Source: an uncultured Bacilli bacterium (lineage in GTDB: Bacteria > Bacillota_I > Bacilli_A > RF39 > UBA660). From it: a stretch of DNA of 38,491 bases. The stretch spans positions 1 through 38,491 of the forward strand of contig CALVIH010000007.1 of the NCBI GenBank assembly GCA_944329445.1, written 5' to 3'. Under the pieces are notes generated by a model. It ran no database searches. It was not told where the DNA came from and was given only the letters and a program-made list of their open reading frames with translations. The position numbers and the translations under genes were made by a program. Shown piece by piece: positions 14,252 to 22,616 of this stretch (position 1 is the first letter of the stretch; the number at the start of each line of letters is the position of its first letter).

Positions 14252-16134
14252 TAGCTATCCCCACTTTCCGTTTTGCTATTATCAACGTATATTAATTTAC
14301 CACTATAATTATAATACTCGTTTTTTACAATTATATAATTTTCATGTGCCTCATACTCCATGTTAAACGATGTTAAATTTATCTCATTTTCATCTTCGGT
14401 CGTTAAAAGTGCATCTTTTTCATCGGTTGCAATCTTAATAATCGGATAATCTTCATCAAAAATAACGTTATTATACCTGGTTTTATTTATTCTTTTTCCA
14501 TTCTTATCGTGTAAGGTAAACTTGCTTTCTTTCTTAACGGCATAAAAGACGTTATTGTTATTTACACCAGAAAGTGTTTTTACCTTTGAAGACGCATCCT
14601 TAACCTCTTCATTTTCAAATTCAATTATTACTTTACCATCAGAGTTTATAACACCATATCCACCATCAGTTTTAGCGATTGCTTCACCATACGAATCAAA
14701 CTCTTCTGCTTCTAGGTAATGTGTATCATTTATAAGCTCACCATCACTATTAAGGTATCCGTAAGTACCATCAGAGTAACGTACTATCGCGACCCCGTTT
14801 TTATACGCTTTATATATATCAAAGTCAGCCTCTATGGTCTTAAAGATTTCTCCGTTCTTAACCAAGATGATTGACCTTGTATTTCTCCTGTAATTATGTT
14901 CGTAATAAATAAATATGTCATCACCATAGAAAACCTCGTCTTCCGTAAGACCTTTTTTTACTTGTTCAAGCGTTTTAGTACTTATGTATTCATATTCATA
15001 AGAAGTATTTATCGCTCTTAAAATACCAGTTTCTATCGATGGTATGGTTAAACTATTATAACTTTCTGATTCTACTAGTACCTTGTTATCTTGAACGTAT
15101 AAATACCTTTTCGTACCATTTGACGTAACTTCGTAAAACACGTTATTTTCCTCTGGTGTTATTTCATTTAAAGTCGGTGAAGAAACTACGGTACCATCAT
15201 TTAGATTAACTATTTGTGATGAAGAATTAATTGTTACAACACCATACCTTTGATAATCATCGTTAGTAACTTTACAAGGATTAACCTCTATTTGCTTATC
15301 ATCCTCATCAGTTAATTTATATTCAAAAATATCCTTACCAGATGAGTTTATTAACCCAACCATGTTTCCGTTCACGTATGAATATACTCCGTTTTTATAT
15401 GCTATAGAATCATACTCAAATGGCGTTTTTTCTTTTAAATCCGAATCAAGTATTCCATACTTAAGTCCTTTTTTTGTAGACTTCGAAGCAATTATATCAG
15501 TGCCTGCCCGAAACAAAGAAAAGTATTCACCAGTTGGAACAACTTCTTTTCCACCTTTATCAATGATTAAAGGTAGGTTAGAAGAATTTTTAACAATTGC
15601 ATAACCCTTTATAAACTCCTCTCCATATGAATACTTAGGATTTACTATTTTATCACCGGTAAAATCAATGTATCCGTACTTTTCGTTTTGAACGATTCTA
15701 ATTGGTTGATTATCACTTGCATATACCCTTAAACTATTTAAGGCATCACCAGTTTTATTTATAAAAAGCTCAAACCCTATAAGCATTACGATTATAACGT
15801 ATAACATGGATTTTTTAACTATTTTTCTTGTCTTAGCACTCTTTATATTAAAGTCTTTTATTGATGGTTTATATTCATCTAGTTTTTCTTTTGAACCATC
15901 TATTTCGATTTTATTTTTCTCGTTATCATTTTCTTCTAATAACTTTTCTAAAGCTTGGTTTTCTTTAGAATCCTTTGTTTCTTTTACATCGATAAAATCA
16001 AGCATCTCATCTATTTCATCCGATACTTTTTTATCCGCTTCAAAATCGAGCATTTCGACGGTATCATCCAAGGAAGGCTTAGGATTTTCAAAATCAAGCG
16101 TTTCAATCTCTTCTTTTTCTTCTTTATTTTTCAT
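14251..16134 (-). CDS. Membrane-anchored WG-repeat protein
   Basis: 627 aa. The acidic N-terminal 105 residues are cytoplasmic, with three copies of an E-[TM]-L-D-F motif spaced exactly 16 residues (11-15, 27-31, 43-47). A basic patch and one helix (110-125) follow, then an extracellular beta domain built of WG/KWG repeats, visible as YGYIDFTGDKIV, YGILDSDLKEK, VGLINSSGKDI, YGYLNSDGELI and YGVINSDGKVI. WG repeats occur in many Bacillota surface proteins; their ligand is unknown. It is the first gene of the sortase operon, with AAAGGAGGGC before ATG and a promoter at 16162-16190. The N-terminal motifs could bind a cytoplasmic partner. Confidence 0.82.
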   Translation of the reverse strand: MKNKEEKEEIETLDFENPKPSLDDTVEMLDFEADKKVSDEIDEMLDFIDVKETKDSKENQALEKLLEENDNEKNKIEIDGSKEKLDEYKPSIKDFNIKSAKTRKIVKKSMLYVIIVMLIGFELFINKTGDALNSLRVYASDNQPIRIVQNEKYGYIDFTGDKIVNPKYSYGEEFIKGYAIVKNSSNLPLIIDKGGKEVVPTGEYFSLFRAGTDIIASKSTKKGLKYGILDSDLKEKTPFEYDSIAYKNGVYSYVNGNMVGLINSSGKDIFEYKLTDEDDKQIEVNPCKVTNDDYQRYGVVTINSSSQIVNLNDGTVVSSPTLNEITPEENNVFYEVTSNGTKRYLYVQDNKVLVESESYNSLTIPSIETGILRAINTSYEYEYISTKTLEQVKKGLTEDEVFYGDDIFIYYEHNYRRNTRSIILVKNGEIFKTIEADFDIYKAYKNGVAIVRYSDGTYGYLNSDGELINDTHYLEAEEFDSYGEAIAKTDGGYGVINSDGKVIIEFENEEVKDASSKVKTLSGVNNNNVFYAVKKESKFTLHDKNGKRINKTRYNNVIFDEDYPIIKIATDEKDALLTTEDENEINLTSFNMEYEAHENYIIVKNEYYNYSGKLIYVDNSKTESGDS

Positions 16135-16161
16135 GCAAGCCCTCCTTTCCTATCTAACATA

Positions 16162-16190
16162 ATTTTATAATAAATAAAAGCAAAGTGCAA
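16162..16190 (-). promoter_or_regulatory. Promoter of the WG-repeat/sortase operon
   Basis: TTGCAC (16190-16185), 17-bp spacer, TAAAAT (16167-16162), 28 bp before the ATG. Confidence 0.65.
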
Positions 16191-16235
16191 GGTGATTTAC
16201 CATCAATGTAAACAAAAATTAATTAAAATTATTAT

Positions 16236-16262
16236 TAAAAAAAAGAGCCTTGAACTCCTTTT
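16236..16262 (-). terminator. Terminator of TasA-like gene 2
   Basis: Minus-strand AAAAGGAGTT-CAA-GGCTCTTTTT (with G-U pairs) followed by further T; overlaps the stop codon. Confidence 0.75.
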
Positions 16263-16902
16263 ACGCTTGTACGTAATTTATCGTTACGCTTAAATTATTA
16301 AATTGTAAGTCACGTTCTGGAAGTTCGGTTGATTCTTCTCCAGTAACGTAACCATTTTCTCCTTCAATTAATTTCATGTATCCACCCGAAATACCAAGCT
16401 TTTTTCTTTCACTTGCGTTTAATGGATCATTAACCTTAACAAGTTTGTTGGTATCAAGATACATAACTACAAAACTAATATTATCATTTACTTTTTGAAT
16501 ATCCTCTTCAGTTACTTCACCATCATTATCCCAGTCACATGATTCTACAGGCGATGATAAAGTACAAAGAGGGCTTATTTCAATTGATTCTATCTTTGCA
16601 TCAATTGTTCCATCGTTTACGATGTCAAAAGCAAATGCCACACCATCATTTGGTTTTGTTAGAGTAAAGTTTATTCCAGTTATTGTTGTTGCGTTTAGAG
16701 TTGGGTCTTCTTTAAGTGTTGCATCTCCTACAACATTTGTAGCTAAATTTTCAAAATGAATATCCCATGTAGCGGTATTAACGTTTGCCGTTCCGTTAAT
16801 TGTTAACATCTGTGATAATGATGCAAACGCAACCGTTAATCCTAATACCGCCACTATTAATGCTACCAAACTTAGTACTTTTATTTTTCTTTCTTTTTCC
16901 AC
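16261..16902 (-). CDS. TasA/SipW-type exported protein with EF-hand-like loop
   Basis: 213 aa. The signal region MEKERKIKVLS...LTVAFASLSQ is the SipW-dependent type. After TLTINGTANV-like sequence come TWDIHFENL and DIVNDGTIDA, conserved with the paralogues at 9.9 and 25.8 kb. Residues 123-134 (DWDNDGEVTEED) form a complete 12-residue calcium loop, flanked by Cys113 and Cys122. The C-terminus ends in a beta strand, LSVTINYVQA. TasA-like proteins form matrix fibres after SipW cleavage; no sipW is in this window. The start codon is GTG with AAGAAGGTG upstream. Single-gene unit with its own promoter and terminator. Confidence 0.8.
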   Translation of the reverse strand: MEKERKIKVLSLVALIVAVLGLTVAFASLSQMLTINGTANVNTATWDIHFENLATNVVGDATLKEDPTLNATTITGINFTLTKPNDGVAFAFDIVNDGTIDAKIESIEISPLCTLSSPVESCDWDNDGEVTEEDIQKVNDNISFVVMYLDTNKLVKVNDPLNASERKKLGISGGYMKLIEGENGYVTGEESTELPERDLQFNNLSVTINYVQA

Positions 16903-16937
16903 TTTTACACCTTCTTATTTTACTATTTTCTGTGCTT

Positions 16938-16966
16938 ATAATATCAAACATCATCATCCTCGTCAA
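16938..16966 (-). promoter_or_regulatory. Promoter of TasA-like gene 2, trinucleotide repeat in spacer
   Basis: TTGACG (16966-16961), 17-bp spacer AGGATGATGATGTTTGA, TATTAT (16943-16938). The spacer holds three GAT units where the homologous promoters have G tracts. Confidence 0.75.
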
Positions 16967-16971
16967 GGTAA

Positions 16972-16998
16972 AAAAAAGAATAGCTTGACTATTCTTTA
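16972..16998 (-). terminator. Terminator of obg
   Basis: Minus strand AAAGAATAG-TCAAG-CTATTCTTT followed by T run; 6 bases from the next promoter. Confidence 0.85.
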
Positions 16999-18257
16999 AA
17001 CTCAAATATTAAATCCATTATTTGAACTTTATCACCATACTTTGCCCCCATTTCCAAAAGCTTATCATCAATTCCCATCGCCCTTAGTTTTCTTGCGAAG
17101 CGAACGGCACCTTCATCCGTAAACTTGGTCATCTTAAAGAGTTTTTCTACCTCTTTACCCTTAACAACGTATATATCATTATCACGTGTAATGGTAAATG
17201 GTTGTTCTTTTTTAAACTTATATAATACGTGTGATTCAAAAGCATCATCTTCAAATAATGGTTCTTCCTTTATCTTATCAAGTTCGTTGGCGATTGCAAC
17301 TAAAACTTCGTCCAAACCAGAACTAGTGATTGCACTTACCTCATAAATTGGTAGGTTATATTTTTCCTTAAACCTTTTTAAATTATCTTTAGCTCCGTCT
17401 AAATCCATTTTATTGGCTATTACGATTTGTGGTTTCTTAATTAGTTTCTCATTAAAATCCTTTAACTCTTTATTTATTACTTCATAATCATCCAAAGGAT
17501 CCCTTCCTTCAGAACCAGACATATCAAGGACGTGTGCAATAACGCGAGTTCTTTCTATATGTTTTAAGAATTTATCTCCAAGTCCTTCACCTAAGGAAGC
17601 ACCTTTTATTAAACCGGGAAGGTCAGCTGCTACAAACGTTCTTCCATCAATCGTCCTTACAACTCCTAAGTTTGGGTTTAACGTGGTAAAATGATACGCT
17701 GCAATCTTCGGCTTTGACTTAGAAATTTTAGATAGAATGGTTGATTTTCCAACCGAAGGCATTCCAACAAAACCAACGTCTGCAAGCAATCGCAACTCTA
17801 TTTTAAGGTTCTTTTCCTCACCAGGTTCGCCATGTTCAGAAAAGTTAGGAGCAGGATTAGAAGCCGTTGCAAAAGCAGTGTTTCCCCGGCCTCCACGGCC
17901 TCCTTTAGCAACTATTACCTCATCATCTTTTTTTGTTAAATCAGCGATTATAAGACCGGTATCCAAGTCCTTTATCGTGGTACCAACTGGTACTTTTATA
18001 ACGACGTCTTCGGCACCCTTACCATTTTTGTTCTTACCGGATCCATTTGCACCCTTAGGTCCTTTTATAAGTTTATTATACCTTAAATCAAGTAACGTCC
18101 TAAGCCCTAGATCAGTTTTAAATATAATGTTAGCTCCCCGGCCTCCATTACCTCCAAAAGGACCTCCGTCTGGTATGTATTTTTCCCTTCTAAACGCGGT
18201 ACATCCATCACCACCATTACCAGCTTTAACTTTTATTATGACCTCATCTACGAACAT
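16989..18257 (-). CDS. obg: GTPase Obg
   Basis: 422 aa, three domains. The glycine-rich Obg fold (1-158; [18 protein letters not shown]) is followed by the G domain with P-loop GMPSVGKS at 165-172, DLPG at 212-215, NKMD and SAI, and then the C-terminal OCT domain from about 345. It binds the large ribosomal subunit and has roles in ribosome maturation, stress response and, in Bacillus, sporulation initiation. In Bacillus spo0B and obg follow rpmA; here a hypothetical gene and trmB stand in the place of spo0B. Own terminator at the stop codon. Confidence 0.97.
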   Translation of the reverse strand: MFVDEVIIKVKAGNGGDGCTAFRREKYIPDGGPFGGNGGRGANIIFKTDLGLRTLLDLRYNKLIKGPKGANGSGKNKNGKGAEDVVIKVPVGTTIKDLDTGLIIADLTKKDDEVIVAKGGRGGRGNTAFATASNPAPNFSEHGEPGEEKNLKIELRLLADVGFVGMPSVGKSTILSKISKSKPKIAAYHFTTLNPNLGVVRTIDGRTFVAADLPGLIKGASLGEGLGDKFLKHIERTRVIAHVLDMSGSEGRDPLDDYEVINKELKDFNEKLIKKPQIVIANKMDLDGAKDNLKRFKEKYNLPIYEVSAITSSGLDEVLVAIANELDKIKEEPLFEDDAFESHVLYKFKKEQPFTITRDNDIYVVKGKEVEKLFKMTKFTDEGAVRFARKLRAMGIDDKLLEMGAKYGDKVQIMDLIFEFKE

Positions 18258-18291
18258 ACTTTCAACCTCTTTTCATATATAGTATATCACA

Positions 18292-18885
18292 TTATTTATT
18301 TTTTCTTTTTTCTTTTAACACCAAAACCGACACTTGCTCTTTAGCTTTTTGAGGTATATATTTATCAAGTTCTAACGCACGTTCTAGCCTTAGCAACAAC
18401 TTTTTCTTTTGTTCATCATCTAACTCATCATGTTTTCCAACTATGTTTTCTTTCGTTATTCTTTTCATTCCAGTAAACATATCATCAGAATCCATATGGC
18501 ACGTATAAATAAACCTACCTCTTTTACATATATAAATTAGCTTTTCTTTAGTGCCATATAGAGATAAAACATCTCCGAATTTATGTTTAGAAATATTTTT
18601 CGATTTATCTAGATTCTTTTTAGAAGTATTATTTCTATGTTTACCTATTTCTTGTTTTCTTTCATGAATATCACCATCAGAAAAAGTAATTTTTCTATCA
18701 TACTTAGGAATAACTTTTCCAGGTATATAATTCAACCAATAACTATGATCTAACTCTATGTAACGCTCTTTTGGGTTTGATAGAACAATTCCTCTGTGCC
18801 TATTTGTTTTTTTAATTTCTACCAGCTCTTCTCTTTTTAAAAAATACGTGTTTATATAATACAAGAAACAATTAAAAAAGTCCAT
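18292..18885 (-). CDS. Hypothetical basic protein; start inside a terminator
   Basis: 197 aa, strongly basic (KHRNNTSKKNLDKSKNISKHK), no signal peptide, no family recognised. Residues about 28-70 (RHRGIVLSNPKERYIEL...IPGKVIPKYDR) and the closing VSVLVLKEKRKNK recall MazF/PemK-like beta strands only weakly, so I do not assign them. The only ATG (18883-18885) lies in the loop of the trmB terminator hairpin, and TGGACT/TATTAT just after it could be a promoter starting transcription downstream of that ATG. The true start may therefore be an internal non-AUG codon, or the 5' end may be decayed. Confidence 0.55.
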   Translation of the reverse strand: MDFFNCFLYYINTYFLKREELVEIKKTNRHRGIVLSNPKERYIELDHSYWLNYIPGKVIPKYDRKITFSDGDIHERKQEIGKHRNNTSKKNLDKSKNISKHKFGDVLSLYGTKEKLIYICKRGRFIYTCHMDSDDMFTGMKRITKENIVGKHDELDDEQKKKLLLRLERALELDKYIPQKAKEQVSVLVLKEKRKNK

Positions 18886-18897
18886 AGCCAGGACTTT
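18874..18897 (-). terminator. Terminator of trmB
   Basis: Minus strand AAAGTCC-TGGCTAT-GGACTTT followed by T; starts 3 bases after the trmB stop. Its loop contains the ATG of the next annotated frame. Confidence 0.85.
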
Positions 18898-18899
18898 AA

Positions 18900-19538
18900 T
18901 TATTGTTTGAAACTCGCATCTAGATAATATATTTGTCTACGTTCTTTAAAATATTGCTTTTCAAAATCAGTCATTACGTTTTCTATTTTTCTTTCGTCGT
19001 TGTGTAAGTCCAAACTAACCTTATCAAAAGAATACCAATACTGACTTAAACTTTCTAAAGCGGACGCAAACAATATCTTATTATCAGTTTTCAAAATAAT
19101 ATGCTTATTCTTTTTAAAAATTCTATCATATAACTTAAGATAACTTTCATGAGTAAACCTTTTTTTCTCATCCTGTCTCTTAGGCCATGGTTCTGAAAAA
19201 GTTAGATAAATCGTATCTATTTCCTTTCCGAAAAAATTGATTATGTCCCTTGCATCAGAGCATATTATTTTAAGATTACTAATATTACTACCTTTTATGT
19301 TATTTATTGCCGTTGCGGTTTGTGATTTATCTCTTTCTAATCCAACATAGTTGACGTTTGGATGCTTTTTTGCCATTTCTATAATAAAACTGCCTCTTCC
19401 CATCCCAAGCTCTAAACATATTGGGTTATTATTATTAAAAACAGTGTTCCACTTACCTTTATACTTTTCTGGATCCTTTACAAGATAAACACTGTTATTC
19501 ATAATTTCATCCGCGTTTTTTATAACGTTATAGCGCAT
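18900..19538 (-). CDS. trmB: tRNA (guanine-N7-)-methyltransferase
   Basis: 212 aa. Methylates G46 in the variable loop of tRNAs with S-adenosylmethionine. The SAM pocket is LELGMGRGSF; ERD and CSDAR continue the Rossmann fold; LTFSEPWPK is the family's LxFxDPWPK catalytic segment with Asp replaced by Glu. The C-terminal substrate residues are in LKTDN. ATG 19538 fits the family's N-terminus (MRYNV) and has GAGGTGATAC upstream; the frame is open to 19547. Not part of the Bacillus rpmA-obg block, so this is a lineage-specific insertion. Confidence 0.93.
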   Translation of the reverse strand: MRYNVIKNADEIMNNSVYLVKDPEKYKGKWNTVFNNNNPICLELGMGRGSFIIEMAKKHPNVNYVGLERDKSQTATAINNIKGSNISNLKIICSDARDIINFFGKEIDTIYLTFSEPWPKRQDEKKRFTHESYLKLYDRIFKKNKHIILKTDNKILFASALESLSQYWYSFDKVSLDLHNDERKIENVMTDFEKQYFKERRQIYYLDASFKQ

Positions 19539-19586
19539 ACGTATCACCTCAAAAAAATTTTATCATATTTTAGTTAATATTAAAAG

Positions 19587-19618
19587 AAAAACACATGTTT
19601 TTAAAAAACATGTGTTTA
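19587..19618 (-). terminator. Terminator between the 163-aa gene and trmB
   Basis: Arms AAACACATGTTTTT and AAAAACATGTGTTT form a long AT-rich stem with T-rich flanks; orientation minus, possibly bidirectional. Confidence 0.75.
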
Positions 19619-19628
19619 TTTATTACTT

Positions 19629-20120
19629 TTACTTTAACGTTTTTGAATAACCCTGCATATTAATACTACAATCTGGAACGAAAGCATCTAGACTACTAGG
19701 AGACTTTTCGTCTATTACGTAGATGTTATCATACTCATCTATTTTACCTTCCAAATCATCATAACTTACCGTTCTATATGATATAGTATCATTATCATTT
19801 TCTACTACGTAACAAATGACTTCCGCCGAACTTTTTGAAGAATATATACCTAAACACTCATACCCTTCAACCCTTTCCTGCTGTGATAGTATGGTTCTGT
19901 TATCATTACGATGCACGTAGTAAACTTTATCATGAAAACTATTATCGAATTTATCACTAGCTATGTCTGGGTTACTTTTACTAGGAGAATTATCCTCATC
20001 AACGTATGATATCTCATTGTTTAAATAAGTCACCGAAAATAAAGTAAGACCAGTTGTTAATAAAATGGTTGATAAACCCAAAGCAATTATCTTCTTATTT
20101 TTTGTATTCATTTGAATCAT
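19629..20120 (-). CDS. Hypothetical membrane-anchored extracellular protein
   Basis: 163 aa. A basic N-terminus and one hydrophobic helix (about 10-33) precede an acidic extracytoplasmic domain with a DKVYYVHRND segment, two Cys close together (EGYECLG and EVICYVV), a YDNIYVIDE strand and a third Cys near the end. No family recognised. It sits between rpmA and trmB in the place where other Bacillota have spo0B, but it does not look like Spo0B, which is a cytoplasmic four-helix phosphotransferase. Initiation at ATG 20120 or 20111 cannot be decided. Confidence 0.65.
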   Translation of the reverse strand: MIQMNTKNKKIIALGLSTILLTTGLTLFSVTYLNNEISYVDEDNSPSKSNPDIASDKFDNSFHDKVYYVHRNDNRTILSQQERVEGYECLGIYSSKSSAEVICYVVENDNDTISYRTVSYDDLEGKIDEYDNIYVIDEKSPSSLDAFVPDCSINMQGYSKTLK

Positions 20121-20160
20121 CTCTTTCTTCTTAAGTGAGTATATTATACACTTAAACTTA

Positions 20161-20182
20161 AAAAAAGTCTATTACTAGACTT
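20161..20182 (-). terminator. Terminator of the rplU-prp-rpmA operon
   Basis: Minus strand AAGTCTA-GTAA-TAGACTT followed by T6. Confidence 0.88.
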
Positions 20183-20462
20183 ATTTTTCAATATAAACAC
20201 TTACTTGTTTTTTATCTCTACCCTTGCGTTCAAATTTAACATAACCGGTAATTAACGCATACAAAGTATGATCTTTTCCCATACCAACGTTGTTACCTGG
20301 ATAAATCTTAGTTCCTCTTTGACGATAAATTATTGAGCCTGCTGGAATTAATTCTCCATCAGCTGCTTTAGCACCTAATCTACGTCCTGCAGAATCACGT
20401 CCGTTGTGGGTAGAACCCTGAGCTTTTACGTGTGCAAATAATTGGATTTGTAACTTAATCAT
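20181..20462 (-). CDS. rpmA: 50S ribosomal protein L27
   Basis: 93 aa. The N-terminus [15 protein letters not shown] carries the Firmicutes extension that Prp removes between Phe9 and Ala10, exposing the segment that reaches the peptidyl-transferase centre. [14 protein letters not shown] and the [26 protein letters not shown] core are standard. Forms one operon with rplU and prp in the conserved order. Confidence 0.98.
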   Translation of the reverse strand: MIKLQIQLFAHVKAQGSTHNGRDSAGRRLGAKAADGELIPAGSIIYRQRGTKIYPGNNVGMGKDHTLYALITGYVKFERKGRDKKQVSVYIEK

Positions 20463-20478
20463 AAGTTTTGCCTCCCAT

Positions 20479-20781
20479 CTATAAAATTTTGATATTTTTA
20501 CTATAATCTTTTTCTAACTCTTTTAACATGTCTACCATGTTAACAAAAACCTTGTTAATAACGTCATCTTGTTTTAAAATACTAGTTTCAATCAAACCAG
20601 GTTTATCCGTTGCTACAACTGATTCTTTATCTAACTTAAGCGCCAAGTTGATACTTGTTATAACAATGGAGCTTACCGATGCACACACGATGTCTTTCCC
20701 ATACTCATCATGGTTAGCATGACCAGAAACCTTAAAACTTTTAATGACGTTTCCATCATAATTTATCTTAACCTTAATCAT
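20479..20781 (-). CDS. prp: Ribosomal-processing cysteine protease Prp
   Basis: 100 aa. It removes the N-terminal extension of L27, an essential step in Firmicutes. The catalytic pair is His21 in SGHAN and Cys33 in DIVCASVSS. The start is ATG 20781 (MIKVKINYD) with GGTGG five bases upstream; the frame is open to 20790. Located between rplU and rpmA as in Bacillus ysxB. Confidence 0.94.
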   Translation of the reverse strand: MIKVKINYDGNVIKSFKVSGHANHDEYGKDIVCASVSSIVITSINLALKLDKESVVATDKPGLIETSILKQDDVINKVFVNMVDMLKELEKDYSKNIKIL

Positions 20782-20797
20782 TACGCCCACCGATTAA

Positions 20798-21097
20798 TTA
20801 CACATTAATTTTAGTAATAGTAAGTTTGGTATATGGTTGACGATGACCTTGTTTTTTATGCGAACTTTTCTTTGGTAAATACTTAAAGATTACGATCTTT
20901 TTTTGTTTACCATGCTTTTCTACTTTAGCTTCAACGCTAGCACCCTTTACGTATGGAGTACCAACCTTGTTATCAGCCATGATTACTTTGTCGAAAGTAT
21001 AAGTTTTTCCAGCTTCTACGTCTAACTTTTCAACATAGATTACTGAACCTTCTTCAACACGGTATTGTTTACCACCAGTTTCAATAACTGCCTTCAT
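20798..21097 (-). CDS. rplU: 50S ribosomal protein L21
   Basis: 99 aa starting [17 protein letters not shown] with AAGAAGGAGGA upstream; the open frame to 21145 runs into the leader and is not used. Contains the family's [15 protein letters not shown] segment that contacts 23S rRNA. First gene of the operon, preceded by a structured leader and a promoter placed in the end of spoIVFB. Confidence 0.97.
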   Translation of the reverse strand: MKAVIETGGKQYRVEEGSVIYVEKLDVEAGKTYTFDKVIMADNKVGTPYVKGASVEAKVEKHGKQKKIVIFKYLPKKSSHKKQGHRQPYTKLTITKINV

Positions 21098-21200
21098 AAA
21101 TAATTCCTCCTTCTTTTTAAACTTAGACTCACCATTAAGGTACATAATTGTTTACTAAAACCTTTTCTGTGTGGTTGAAGAACAAGAAGTTCATTCAAAC
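21098..21200 (-). promoter_or_regulatory. Candidate L21 leader RNA
   Basis: The roughly 100-nt untranslated stretch between the promoter and rplU contains AATGGTGAGTC shortly before the ribosome site and the GAACTTCTTGTTC inverted repeat. Autoregulatory L21 leaders are known upstream of rplU in low-GC Gram-positives; I assign it by position and these pieces, not by a covariance match. Confidence 0.5.
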
Positions 21201-21206
21201 GAATTA

Positions 21207-21235
21207 ATTTTATCATATAATGATGCGTTAGTCAA
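21207..21235 (-). promoter_or_regulatory. Promoter of the rplU operon
   Basis: TTGACT (21235-21230), 17-bp spacer, TAAAAT (21212-21207); overlaps the last codons of spoIVFB. Confidence 0.75.
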
Positions 21236-22004
21236 ACCTTTTTGATAAAACAAATTTCTCGTCATAATAATGTTTTCCAATTAGAAAATAATGTTTTTTT
21301 CTTCTTCTAAAAGAATCAATCTTACCATCTTTTACATACACGTAATTTCTGGCGCTGGTCCCGTATAAAAAACGTTCAAAAAGTAACCTGTTAAATAAAT
21401 ATGGAACATCCTTTATATGATGGATTATCTTTGATATAACAAAACTTATTGTTATTATGTAACCATACTCTATTTTTTCGTTAAATAGTAAAAAATAAAT
21501 AATAACAACTAACAACATAAGAGCGGATACAACGTTTATTAACTTAAGTGACTTCTTATATGGTAAAAACATACTAAAAAAAGTTAATAATAGCTTGGAG
21601 CCATCAAGTGGAACAATGGGTAAAACGTTAAATAAGAATATAGAAATATTATATTTATTTATCATAAAAAACAATTTATTATTAATAATTTCAAAGTGGT
21701 TTAATAATGCGCATATAATAAACAATAAACCTTGAAATAAAAAACCTGCTATGGCAATTAATATTTCTTCTTTAAATGGTTTGTCTATTTCTTCATCATA
21801 AGTAATAAATCCTCCCGCAATGGTAATATCTATTCTCTTTATGTCCCAACCAAACAAAGTCGAAACCAAAACATGACCGGCTTCATGCACCATGATTATA
21901 AAAAACAAAGCAATTACGTCCTTAAATAAGCCTGATATCAAAGATATGAATATTATTAATAAAAAAAACGGTGAAAAAAATATTTTTTTATAAATATTCT
22001 TCAT
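21228..22004 (-). CDS. spoIVFB: SpoIVFB-like M50 intramembrane metalloprotease
   Basis: About 258 aa, six helices. Site-2-protease family with zinc ligands H40 and H44 in HEAGH and the aspartate in NVLPIVPLDGSKLL. In Bacillus SpoIVFB cuts the prosequence from pro-SigK in the outer forespore membrane. The N-terminus (MKNIYKKIFFSPFF) aligns with Bacillus SpoIVFB (MNKWLDLILKIHVHPF) from ATG 22004, which overlaps the spoIVFA end by 17 bp; the frame is open to a TTG at 22031. Neighbours spoIVFA and rplU match Bacillus. The substrate SigK is encoded at 28970. Confidence 0.92.
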   Translation of the reverse strand: MKNIYKKIFFSPFFLLIIFISLISGLFKDVIALFFIIMVHEAGHVLVSTLFGWDIKRIDITIAGGFITYDEEIDKPFKEEILIAIAGFLFQGLLFIICALLNHFEIINNKLFFMINKYNISIFLFNVLPIVPLDGSKLLLTFFSMFLPYKKSLKLINVVSALMLLVVIIYFLLFNEKIEYGYIITISFVISKIIHHIKDVPYLFNRLLFERFLYGTSARNYVYVKDGKIDSFRRRKKHYFLIGKHYYDEKFVLSKRFD

Positions 22005-22599
22005 ACGATAAATACGTTCCATCTTTTTCAAATATTAAGTATAATTTCCCACTTGTTCTTCCGAGTAATTCTCCTTTTTCTACATAATCATAAAGACTAA
22101 CTTCCAAATCATCAATACACCCATACGTTATTTCAAGTCCTTCTTTATCTTGAATCTTAATAAGGTTACCATATTTTTCATTGCTTTTTTTCTCAACCAC
22201 TATTCCGCTTTTTAAGGCTGATAAGGTAAAATCCTTCGAAACCGTTAACATGTATCCATTATTCTCTTTTTTTATGTCAGAGTAAGTTATTTTTTCCGTG
22301 CTAACTACCTTTGTATCATCCTTAATACTGTTTTTAAATGGTAATGCATCCCCTAAATACTTACTGTAAAGATTATAAATTTTAGCAAAAGACAAAGAGT
22401 TATTGTACACTACTTTTTTAAAGTTAGCTTTGTTGTCATCTCCTTGCCTTATATATATTAACGCTCCTAAAAACAAAATAACAACTAATAGTGACTTTAT
22501 AAAAACCCTAAACAAAAATCTTGACAAAGTATTTCCATCAACGTTTTCCTTTTTATCTTTTTTTATCTTTTTTTCATATAAATCAAAACGGCTATTCAT
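21988..22599 (-). CDS. spoIVFA: SpoIVFA-like regulator with degenerate M23 domain
   Basis: 203 aa. A basic cytoplasmic N-terminus, one helix (about 30-47) and a C-terminal LytM/M23-like fold (GNLIKIQDKEGLEITYGCIDD ... DYVEKGELLGRTSG...LYLIFEKDG). Peptidase histidines are replaced (YGC for YGH, LYL for HVH), so it is a non-enzymatic scaffold, as in Bacillus SpoIVFA, which holds SpoIVFB inactive until the forespore signal. ATG 22599 has AGGTGAT upstream. Directly before and overlapping spoIVFB. Confidence 0.88.
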   Translation of the reverse strand: MNSRFDLYEKKIKKDKKENVDGNTLSRFLFRVFIKSLLVVILFLGALIYIRQGDDNKANFKKVVYNNSLSFAKIYNLYSKYLGDALPFKNSIKDDTKVVSTEKITYSDIKKENNGYMLTVSKDFTLSALKSGIVVEKKSNEKYGNLIKIQDKEGLEITYGCIDDLEVSLYDYVEKGELLGRTSGKLYLIFEKDGTYLSYEEYL

Positions 22600-22616
22600 G
22601 TTAATCACCTAATTTA

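Noticed and set aside
17737-18282. 181-codon plus-strand frame
   Set aside because: Mirror of the obg coding strand (Pro-rich antisense of the Gly-rich Obg domain); no promoter or ribosome site.
18292-18885. MazF/PemK-type toxin assignment for the 197-aa protein
   Set aside because: Only a faint resemblance of a few strands; no partner antitoxin gene.
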